From Sinorhizobium sp. (GTDB taxonomy: Bacteria; Pseudomonadota; Alphaproteobacteria; Rhizobiales; Rhizobiaceae), in contig JAPSJG010000232.1 of assembly GCA_031178305.1 (NCBI GenBank), positions 1,267-6,291 of the forward strand: a stretch of 5,025 bases of DNA. Reading direction: 5' to 3'. Under the pieces are notes generated by a model that worked only from the letters and a program-made list of their open reading frames with translations, was not told the origin of the DNA and ran no database searches. Each line of letters begins with the position of its first letter. Position 1 is the first letter of the stretch. Positions 1-4,359 of this stretch are shown in pieces. The position numbers and the translations under genes were made by a program.

Positions 1-188
1 AAGTGGCGGTTGGTCAGATCGGTGACGAGGAAGGCAAAGGGATAGCTGAAAGCGCCCCAGGTCCAGAGATCGCCGATCTGCATGCCGGCAATCGAACCGG
101 GCAGCGGATATTGGACGAGGAAATTCGAGGCGACGACCACGAGGGTCATCAGCGCGACATAGACAAGGAACGTACGACCGATCAGCAT
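1..188 (-). CDS. Queuosine-precursor transporter, Vut_1/YhhQ family (5' part only, runs off the left edge)
   Basis: The minus strand encodes 62 complete codons from an ATG at 188-186, beginning MLIGRTFLVYVALMTLVVVA and continuing through a QYPLPGS stretch, a GDLWTWGAFSYPFAFLVTDL stretch and TNRH. This matches the N-terminus of the Vut_1 (COG1738, YhhQ) inner-membrane family. Known members import queuine-pathway precursors (preQ0 or preQ1) for tRNA queuosine modification. The visible part holds a first transmembrane helix (about residues 5-24) and the start of a second (about 45-58). The family's conserved (A/S)YPFAFLVTDLTNR motif is present, and its acidic and polar residues are typical of the substrate path. 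The start is supported by AGGA at 199-196, seven bases upstream. The remaining two thirds of the gene lies outside the window. The gene follows rpmB in the same direction but is separated from it by a terminator. The family call is firm; the exact substrate is inferred from family knowledge. Confidence 0.85.
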   Translation of the reverse strand, partial: MLIGRTFLVYVALMTLVVVASNFLVQYPLPGSIAGMQIGDLWTWGAFSYPFAFLVTDLTNRH

Positions 189-214
189 TTTTTTATCCTG
201 GGTGATGCCACCAG
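185..214 (-). promoter_or_regulatory. Candidate preQ1-I-type riboswitch pseudoknot overlapping the transporter start codon
   Basis: Read on the minus strand, CUGG (214-211) can pair with CCAG (201-198) as stem P1. The loop bases GCAU (208-205) are exactly complementary to AUGC (188-185), which is the start codon plus one base, giving P2. The connecting segment is A-rich (GAUAAAAAA, 197-189). A U directly follows the 5' arm of P1 and AC directly precedes its 3' arm. In known preQ1-I aptamers these positions hold ligand-contacting U and C residues, and the A-rich third loop is also a hallmark. The Shine-Dalgarno AGGA (199-196) lies in P1 and the A-rich loop, so folding would block translation. 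The downstream gene is a queuosine-precursor transporter, a known target of this class. Against it, loop 1 is only two bases and a bulged six-pair hairpin (CUGGUG with CACCCAG) competes. The call is inference from hand folding. Confidence 0.5.
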
Positions 215-240
215 CAGGTGAATAGATGGGATGACACGAG

Positions 241-272
241 AAAAAGGCTTGCCGGACGAGCCCGCAAGCCTT
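241..272 (-). terminator. Rho-independent terminator after rpmB
   Basis: On the minus strand a perfect nine-pair stem, AAGGCTTGC (272-264) with GCAAGCCTT (252-244), encloses an eleven-base loop. It is followed by three further T residues, so TTTTT is read across 245-241. It begins 29 bases after the rpmB stop codon. The opposite strand lacks a T-run after the hairpin, so it acts for rpmB only. Confidence 0.85.
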
Positions 273-301
273 CGCGTTTCTGGCAGACGTGCCGACGCCG
301 A

Positions 302-592
302 TCAGGCGGCTTCGGCAACCTTCTTGACGATCTGGCGGCGCAGCAGACGGGCACGCATGCTCAGCTCGGTCTCGTCGGACTTCAGCAGGAAGGCATCGAG
401 GCCGCCGCGATGTTCAACCGAACGCAGAGCGGCAGCAGAAACACGCAGCCGGAAGCGCTGACCGAGCGCGTCGGAGATCAGCGTGACGTTGCACAGGTTC
501 GGCAGGAACTTGCGCTTGGTCTTGTTGTTGGCGTGGCTCACATTGTGGCCCGACTGGACGCCCTTGCCGGTCAATTCGCAACTACGGGACAT
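302..592 (-). CDS. rpmB: 50S ribosomal protein L28
   Basis: This 96-residue protein is a component of the large ribosomal subunit. It opens with MSRSCELTGKGVQSGHNVSH and continues with NNKTKRKFLPNL, the L28 signature that binds 23S rRNA (E. coli has the closely similar TGKRPVTGNNRSH and TKRRFLPNL). Only two cysteines are visible (C5 and C34), so it is the zinc-free form without paired CxxC motifs. It is longer than the 78-residue E. coli protein because of a C-terminal extension ending in a basic, probably helical segment (RARLLRRQIVKKVAEAA), as is usual in Rhizobiales. The ATG at 592-590 is chosen because the homology begins there and AGGTG lies five bases upstream. An earlier in-frame ATG at 670 would add 26 residues unlike L28. 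The gene appears to be transcribed alone, from its own promoter to its own terminator. Confidence 0.97.
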   Translation of the reverse strand: MSRSCELTGKGVQSGHNVSHANNKTKRKFLPNLCNVTLISDALGQRFRLRVSAAALRSVEHRGGLDAFLLKSDETELSMRARLLRRQIVKKVAEAA

Positions 593-682
593 GATACACC
601 TATTTTCTTCATCGCCGCCGGACAATGCGGGTAGCGGGCCCAGAGCCCAGGCCGCGTTCCTACTGGCCATTATTGGAAAGTC
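593..682 (-). promoter_or_regulatory. 5' leader of the rpmB mRNA
   Basis: About 90 bases separate the predicted transcription start (near 682, from the -10 box) from the rpmB ATG. The leader holds a GC-rich patch at about 653-634 in which CTGGGC occurs twice and a short GGGC/GCCC stem can form, and ends with the AGGTG ribosome binding site. Length and GC-rich pairing would suit a ribosomal-protein autoregulatory leader, but no known leader motif is recognised. Confidence 0.35.
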
Positions 683-688
683 GCGGTT

Positions 689-717
689 CTATAGTCAGTG
701 ACGGGCGACCAGTCAAG
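689..717 (-). promoter_or_regulatory. Sigma-70-type promoter of rpmB
   Basis: On the minus strand CTTGAC (717-712) is followed by exactly 17 bases and CTATAG (694-689). This is close to the rhizobial housekeeping consensus CTTGAC-N17-CTATAT. The expected transcription start is about seven bases further on, near 682, leaving a 90-base leader before rpmB. A strong promoter fits a ribosomal protein gene. Confidence 0.85.
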
Positions 718-924
718 CCAAACCTGCGCATTCCTGCAAAACCGGCATTTTTCGGAGAGCCGCCGGTCAACGGAACGGCGCTGGTTTATGCCGTCACGAC
801 GAGCTCCTTTTCCTATTCCAGGCCGGTCGGCGTTCCGCTATCCCTTCTGCCTTCAGATTTTGAGCGATTGGCGCAGAAAAGCCGCAAACCGTAGGCATTT
901 CAAGGCATGGCGACGGCAAATTCA

Positions 925-930
925 GGGGAG
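925..930 (+). promoter_or_regulatory. Ribosome binding site that selects the start of the DUF3108 gene
   Basis: GGGGAG lies nine bases before the ATG at 940. An upstream in-frame ATG at 907 has only a weak GTAGG before it and would put eleven residues in front of the signal peptide, so 940 is preferred. Confidence 0.7.
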
Positions 931-939
931 TTTTCGGGC

Positions 940-1716
940 ATGATGTGGCGCACTGGCTTGCGGGCGGCGGCCATATTGGCGGCCATGGTGTTTTCCACAG
1001 CATCCTCCGCTGCGGAGGTCCAGCATCAGACGGATTACAGCATCGCGCTGGCCGGCCTGCCGGTGGCGCGCGCTTCCTTCTACACGGAACTCAACAAGAA
1101 TCGCTATACGATTTCGGGCAGCCTGCGATCCGCAGGGCTTGCCGACATCATCAAGCGGACTTCGGGGCAGACGCGCGTTTCCGGCGTGGTCGCCGACGAC
1201 TATCTGCGCGCCACGGAATATTCGATGTCTTATCGCAGCGGTAGCAAGTCGCGCGCGATCAGCGTCACATTCCGCAACGGTAATGTGGTGCGCGCGAACA
1301 TGGAGCCGAAGCGCACGCCGTTGCCGAAGAACTGGGTACCGCTCACGCGGCGCGACATGCGCAACGTTCTCGACCCGCTTTCAGGGCTGATCATTCCGGC
1401 AAAGTCCCGCGTCTGTCCGAAAACCCTGCCGATCTTCGATGGCGAATCACGGCTCGACATCAATCTGTCGCCGAAGGGTACGAGAAGCTTCAGGACGAGA
1501 GGGTTCGAGGGCGAAGCGATCGTCTGCGGCGTCCGCTTTGTGCCGAAGGCGGGCTACAGGAAGGGGCGCAAGGACGTCGAATACCTGCGTCGGCTGAACT
1601 CCATGGAAATCTGGTTTGCGAAGTCGGACGCCGTCAATGTCTATGCCCCGGTCTATGTCCGCATCCCGACCAAGCTTGGCCCGGTCACCGTTTCCGCGAC
1701 GCGGTTCGGCGGTTGA
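940..1716 (+). CDS. Secreted DUF3108 domain protein
   Basis: The 258-residue product starts with a typical Sec signal peptide: MMWRTGLRAA, then a hydrophobic stretch AILAAMVFSTASSAA, with probable cleavage around residues 24-26. The mature protein should therefore be periplasmic or envelope-associated. The rest resembles the DUF3108 family: beta-rich repeats beginning YSIALAGLPVARASFYTEL, a middle NVLDPLSGLIIPA segment, and a C-terminal VYVRIPTKLGPVTVSATRF strand pair. Two cysteines (C159 in RVCPKTLPIFDG and C196 in AIVCGVRF) could form a disulphide after export. The family has no established biochemical role; an involvement in envelope or lipid handling would be a guess. It stands alone, divergent from rpmB, and is followed at 1725 by stem-loops. 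The next gene downstream (1926) is on the same strand but 209 bases away, so co-transcription is uncertain. An alternative start at 943 is also possible. Confidence 0.85.
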   Translation: MMWRTGLRAAAILAAMVFSTASSAAEVQHQTDYSIALAGLPVARASFYTELNKNRYTISGSLRSAGLADIIKRTSGQTRVSGVVADDYLRATEYSMSYRSGSKSRAISVTFRNGNVVRANMEPKRTPLPKNWVPLTRRDMRNVLDPLSGLIIPAKSRVCPKTLPIFDGESRLDINLSPKGTRSFRTRGFEGEAIVCGVRFVPKAGYRKGRKDVEYLRRLNSMEIWFAKSDAVNVYAPVYVRIPTKLGPVTVSATRFGG

Positions 1717-1724
1717 CGGTTTTC

Positions 1725-1759
1725 AGCGGAGCTCTTTCGAAAGTCGCGAAAGAGCCGCT
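1725..1759 (+). repeat. Stem-loop directly after the DUF3108 gene
   Basis: GCTCTTTCG (1731-1739) pairs perfectly with CGAAAGAGC (1747-1755) around a seven-base loop. The stem extends outwards by AGCG (1725-1728) with CGCT (1756-1759) across a two-base bulge. It begins eight bases after the stop at 1716. There is no T-run on either side, so it could be an RNA-stabilising or weak terminator hairpin, or an extra module of the repeat that begins at the very next base (1760). Confidence 0.6.
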
Positions 1760-1865
1760 GCTGCATGTCTCCTTGAAATCGACCTCGATTTAAGGACAAA
1801 GACATGCAGCGATTCAAAGTGCTACAGCGAGCTTTGCGCGTCTGATAAGACGCGCGGCGCTGTAG
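1760..1865. repeat. Rhizobial intergenic mosaic repeat (RIME-like) with two large palindromes
   Basis: The 106-base element consists of two compound palindromes joined by an eleven-base linker. In the first, GCTGCATGTCT (1760-1770) pairs perfectly with AGACATGCAGC (1800-1810). Inside it CCTT-AAATCGA pairs with TCGATTT-AAGG around a two-base tip with one bulged G (1775). In the second, CTACAGCG (1822-1829) pairs with CGCTGTAG (1858-1865), and inside it GCGCGTCT (1836-1843) pairs with AGACGCGC (1848-1855) around a GATA loop. Size, the two-palindrome design and the intergenic position match what is known of Rhizobium intergenic mosaic elements, and I recall very similar sequence between many rhizobial genes. 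Copies elsewhere in this genome cannot be checked from this window. Transcribed, it would form two strong adjacent hairpins upstream of the exporter gene. Confidence 0.75.
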
Positions 1866-1913
1866 ATCAGCTGCATCTAGAATCGGGCGGTGCGGCAGCC
1901 GGGTCTGCCGGGC

Positions 1914-1920
1914 GAGGGGA
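1914..1920 (+). promoter_or_regulatory. Ribosome binding site that selects the TTG start of the exporter
   Basis: GAGGGGA lies five bases before TTG at 1926. An upstream in-frame GTG at 1890 has no comparable site and would add twelve residues unlike the family N-terminus. A six-pair hairpin, CGGCAG (1893-1898) with CTGCCG (1905-1910), stands directly before the site. Confidence 0.75.
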
Positions 1921-1925
1921 CGGCG

Positions 1926-2816
1926 TTGAAGCTCAAGGCAACACTGATTGGTTTTTCAGCAATCCTCATGTGGTCGCTGCTGGCGCTACTCACAGCGGCC
2001 TCCGGCAAGATGCCGCCATTTCAGCTTTCGGCGATCTGCTTCCTCATCGGCAGTCTGCCCGGCATCATCCTGCTCACCCTGAAGCCTCGGCGTTTGGTGC
2101 TTCTGAAACAGCCGGCGAAGGTATGGTTCACCGGCATTGCCGGGCTCTTCGGCTACCACTTTCTCTATTTCACCGCGCTTCGAAATGCTCCGGCGGTCGA
2201 GGCGGGGCTGATCGCCTATCTTTGGCCGCTGCTGATCGTCGTTGGTTCGGCGCTTTTGCCCGGCGAGAGACTGCGCTGGTATCATGTCGCCGGCGCTGTT
2301 GCGGGCCTTGCCGGCACAATCCTGATCGTTTCACGCAACGGCATCGATTTTGACGGAACCTATACGCTCGGCTACGGAGCGGCCTTTCTCTGTGCCTTCA
2401 CCTGGGCGGGCTATTCGCTGATCACGCGCCGTTTCGACGCGGTTTCGACCGACGTCGTCACCGGCTTTTGCCTAGCGACCTCGATCCTTTCCTTCCTCTG
2501 CCATCTCGGCCTAGAAACGACGATCTGGCCTGAGACGGGCTTTGAATGGCTGGCAGTGGCGGGACTGGGCCTCCTACCTGTCGGTGCGGCTTTCTATGCC
2601 TGGGATTACGGCGTCAAGAACGGCGACATCCAGTTGCTCGGCGTCGCCAGCTATGCGGCCCCCGTGCTCTCGACATTAATCCTCATCCTGTTCGGTTTCG
2701 CGGAGCCGTCCTGGCGGATCGCGGCCGCCTGCCTGCTGGTCACCGGAGGCGCCGTGCTCGCAGCACGGGACATGATCTTGCGCAGGGCGCAACCAGCGAC
2801 GCAGCCGGCGGAGTAA
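1926..2816 (+). CDS. DMT-superfamily exporter, YddG-like (probable aromatic amino acid exporter)
   Basis: The 296-residue inner-membrane protein has ten predicted helices, at roughly residues 7-25, 34-52, 67-85, 92-111, 119-136, 147-165, 176-195, 208-226, 237-257 and 264-281. This is the two-EamA-domain design of the drug/metabolite transporter superfamily. The first half contains FTALRNAPAVEAGLIAYLWP, then LLPGERLRW, which resemble E. coli YddG, an exporter of aromatic amino acids of almost the same length. The second half has an FTWAGYSLITRRF segment (about 158-170) and the DYGVKNGDIQLLGVASYAAP segment (about 227-246), typical of the second EamA repeat. The TTG start at 1926 is preferred because of the GAGGGGA five bases upstream. 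The gene is the first after the RIME-like repeat, and only 60 bases separate the two, so its promoter or leader probably involves the repeat. The superfamily is certain; the YddG substrate assignment is moderate, since other DMT exporters carry amino acids or other metabolites. Confidence 0.88.
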   Translation: MKLKATLIGFSAILMWSLLALLTAASGKMPPFQLSAICFLIGSLPGIILLTLKPRRLVLLKQPAKVWFTGIAGLFGYHFLYFTALRNAPAVEAGLIAYLWPLLIVVGSALLPGERLRWYHVAGAVAGLAGTILIVSRNGIDFDGTYTLGYGAAFLCAFTWAGYSLITRRFDAVSTDVVTGFCLATSILSFLCHLGLETTIWPETGFEWLAVAGLGLLPVGAAFYAWDYGVKNGDIQLLGVASYAAPVLSTLILILFGFAEPSWRIAAACLLVTGGAVLAARDMILRRAQPATQPAE

Positions 2817-2819
2817 GTG

Positions 2820-3005
2820 TGCGGAATTTGCCCTTACCGAAACGCTCTCGCCCCAAGCGACCCAAGCGGGAGAAGGGACTCAAGCGAGCGGTTTGCGCTT
2901 CTTCCTTCCAAATGTCCGCCAGCGATGCGACCGAGGGGGCTATGCGGCTTGTCTGACCCCCGTCTGACGGGGTGAAGGTCGCTGCAGCGGGATGAGGGGA
3001 GATCA
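2820..3005. repeat. Probable degenerate intergenic repeat between convergent genes
   Basis: This non-coding stretch between the ends of the exporter and cupin genes looks like a decayed member of the rhizobial repeat whose minus-strand text reads CCCCTCATCCSGCTGC, then ACCTTC, CCCCG and a GGGGAGAAGG-like segment. The minus strand here has TCTCCCCTCATCCCGCTGC (3003-2985) followed by ACCTTCACCCCGT, then CCCTTCTCCCGCTTGGG further along (about 2880-2864). A short perfect hairpin, CCCCGT (2958-2963) with ACGGGG (2967-2972), sits inside. A tandem near-repeat CCAAGCGACCCAAGCGG occurs near 2853-2870. No T-run terminator is visible for either convergent gene. Repeat identity is from memory of rhizobial genomes, not a search. 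Confidence 0.45.
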
Positions 3006-3017
3006 AGAGACAGTTCC

Positions 3018-3461
3018 CTACTCGTCAGGCGGCTGCCAATCCGATCCCGCCATTTCGAAGGCGGAGAAATCGAAGCCGGGCGCGACCGTGCAGCCGACGA
3101 GCGTCCAGTCGCCAAGGGATCTGGCTGATTGCCACCAGTCCGCGGGGACGACATGTTGCGGCCTTTCGCCGGCGAAGAGGTCGGCACCGAGGCGCATATG
3201 CAATGCCGGCCGCCCGGGTTCGGCAATCTCAAGTTCAAGCGGTGCGCCGGCGTAATAGTGCCAGACTTCGGCGGCGTCGCGGACACGGTGCCAATGCGAG
3301 CGGTCACCCTTTTCGAGCAGGTAGTAGATTGCGGTGGAATGGCCGCGCGGACCGCCCGCCGGATCGCGGAAAGTCTCGCTGTACCAGCCGCCTTCCGGAT
3401 GGCGCCTGAGCCTCAACGCATCGATGATCGCCGCCGCCGTCAAAACTTGCGACGCCGTCAT
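3018..3461 (-). CDS. Cupin family protein, DUF985 (Cupin_5)
   Basis: The 147-residue protein starts MTASQVLTAAAIIDALRLRR and then shows the DUF985 signature HPEGGWYSETFRD (21-33), STAIYYLLEKGDRSHWHRV (42-60), AAEVWHYYAGAPLEL (63-77) and a second cupin strand set QHVVPADWWQSAR to GCTVAPGFDFSAFEM (102-137). The pattern H56-x-H58 with E65 and H68 could form a metal or ligand site inside the beta-barrel. DUF985 proteins are small single-domain RmlC-like cupins; their biochemical role is not well established and I do not assign one. Its ATG (3461-3459) shares its A with the TGA of gloB, so the two are almost certainly one mRNA and translationally coupled. A longer open frame upstream (to 3776) is only the gloB sequence read out of frame. 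The length is normal for the family, with the stop at 3018-3020. Confidence 0.88.
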   Translation of the reverse strand: MTASQVLTAAAIIDALRLRRHPEGGWYSETFRDPAGGPRGHSTAIYYLLEKGDRSHWHRVRDAAEVWHYYAGAPLELEIAEPGRPALHMRLGADLFAGERPQHVVPADWWQSARSLGDWTLVGCTVAPGFDFSAFEMAGSDWQPPDE

Positions 3462-4231
3462 CAGAAATTGTCCTTGCGCTTGCGGATCTCCGCAAAGACG
3501 GCGGCGTCGCTCGCCTTTTCCATTCCGAGATTGGCGCGGATCTTCGGATCGCCGGGCCGCAGGAAGGGATTGGTTTGCTTCTCCAGCCCGATTGTCGTCG
3601 GCGCCGTGAAACCGCCGTCCGACCGGGTTTCTTCTATCTCGGCGGCGCGTTCCTTCAGGGCCGGATTGTCCGGATCGATCGTGACGGCAAAATGGGCATT
3701 GGCGAGCGTGTATTCGTGACCGAAATATACGGACGTGTCGTCGGGCAGCGCCATCAGCCGGCTGAGCGAACGCCACATCGTTTCCGCCGTTCCCTCGAAC
3801 AGCCGACCGCAGCCGAGCGCGAAGAGCGTGTCGGCGGCAAAGAGCAGCTTGTCCTCAGGGAAATGATGGCAGATGTGCCCCGCCGTGTGCCCCGGCGTCT
3901 CTATGACTTCAACCGGGTGGCCGGCGAAGTCGAAGCGATCGCCGTCTCCTACCAACTTGTCGATGGCGGGGATCTTGGATGCTTCGCCCTTGGGGCCGAT
4001 GATCGTGACGCCGAAGCGTTCCTGAAGGCTGACATTCGCAGCCACATGATCGCCGTGGTAATGCGTCGTCAGGATATGCGTCAGCCTCCAGCCGCGCCGC
4101 TCCAGTGCTTCCAGGATCGGCAATTCCTCCGGCGCATCGATCGACGCCGTCGCGCCGCTTGCCGGGTCATGAACAAGCACACCGAAATTATCGGTGCGGC
4201 AGAGGAAGAGGTCGAGTTCGAGCGCTGTCAT
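3461..4231 (-). CDS. gloB: Hydroxyacylglutathione hydrolase (glyoxalase II)
   Basis: This 256-residue cytosolic metallo-beta-lactamase-fold enzyme hydrolyses S-lactoylglutathione to D-lactate and glutathione, the second step of methylglyoxal detoxification. The binuclear metal ligands are all present: THYHGDH (H57, H59, D61, H62), TPGHTAGH (H115), AADTLF (D134) and YFGHEYT (H172). Their spacing is that of known glyoxalase II. The glutathione-binding C-terminal domain is complete, with GCGRLFEGTAETMW (140-153), KQTNPFLR (218-225) and the terminal RKRKDNF. Length matches E. coli GloB (251). The start at 4231 has GGAGG (4244-4240) eight bases upstream. It is the first gene of a two-gene unit, overlapping the downstream cupin gene by one base, and is divergent from the methyltransferase at 4358. 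No strong promoter was recognised in the 126-base divergent gap. Confidence 0.95.
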   Translation of the reverse strand: MTALELDLFLCRTDNFGVLVHDPASGATASIDAPEELPILEALERRGWRLTHILTTHYHGDHVAANVSLQERFGVTIIGPKGEASKIPAIDKLVGDGDRFDFAGHPVEVIETPGHTAGHICHHFPEDKLLFAADTLFALGCGRLFEGTAETMWRSLSRLMALPDDTSVYFGHEYTLANAHFAVTIDPDNPALKERAAEIEETRSDGGFTAPTTIGLEKQTNPFLRPGDPKIRANLGMEKASDAAVFAEIRKRKDNF

Positions 4232-4330
4232 GGCTTGATCCTCCGATCAGGAGCTATCGATCTGAATTGAGGGCGGGCTGCAGTCCGTTCCCGGCCGTTC
4301 GTGTTCCTGCCCGAATGTAGCGAGGCTCGC

Positions 4331-4359
4331 CTTGAAGTCTACCGTTCCGAGGCTAACAT
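4331..4359 (+). promoter_or_regulatory. Weak candidate promoter overlapping the methyltransferase start
   Basis: CTTGAA (4331-4336) is followed after 17 bases by TAACAT (4354-4359). The -35 box matches five of six rhizobial consensus positions; the -10 match is modest. If used, transcription would begin at about 4366-4367, at the second in-frame ATG (4367), giving a leaderless message. Confidence 0.25.
4349..4352 (+). promoter_or_regulatory. Ribosome binding site of the methyltransferase gene
   Basis: GAGG stands five bases before the ATG at 4358 and fourteen before the alternative ATG at 4367. This favours the first ATG if the message has a leader. Confidence 0.5.

Larger units (their letters stand above)
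593..939. other. Divergent intergenic region between rpmB and the DUF3108 gene
   Basis: This 347-base gap holds the rpmB leader and promoter in its left half (593-717). The right half (718-939) must carry the control region of the plus-strand DUF3108 gene. There I see only the ribosome binding site (925-930) and no box pair close to the rhizobial consensus. An open frame of 89 codons on the plus strand (625-894) has no ribosome binding site or recognisable family and runs through the rpmB promoter, so it is not called. Confidence 0.7.

Noticed and set aside
3..221. Plus-strand open frame of 72 codons
   Set aside because: It is antisense to the transporter start and its leader, is rich in charged residues typical of shadow frames, and has no family signature.
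218..634. Plus-strand open frame of 138 codons, with a second overlapping frame at 231-461
   Set aside because: Both lie opposite rpmB, which has clear L28 homology, a ribosome binding site, a promoter and a terminator. They are antisense shadows.
625..894. Plus-strand open frame of 89 codons in the rpmB-DUF3108 gap
   Set aside because: It has no ribosome binding site, crosses the rpmB promoter, and shows no recognisable domain or helical pattern.
1731..1755. Intrinsic terminator for the DUF3108 gene
   Set aside because: The hairpin is strong but no T-run follows on the plus strand, so it is listed as a stem-loop rather than a terminator.
1760..1865. CRISPR array or small RNA gene
   Set aside because: There are two different palindromes and no repeated unit with spacers. 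No promoter and U-tract terminator bracket it, so a dispersed intergenic repeat explains it better.
1616..2353. Plus-strand open frame of 245 codons
   Set aside because: It runs out of frame through the end of the DUF3108 gene, the palindromic repeat and the exporter. Its composition is that of a GC-rich shadow.
2740..3307. Minus-strand open frames (2740-3006 and 2834-3307) across the exporter-cupin gap
   Set aside because: Their translations follow the repeat-like sequence and an alternative frame of the cupin gene. There is no start signal or family match.
3129..4270. Long plus-strand open frames (3129-3719 and 3575-4270)
   Set aside because: They are antisense to gloB and the cupin, both of which have complete catalytic or family motifs.
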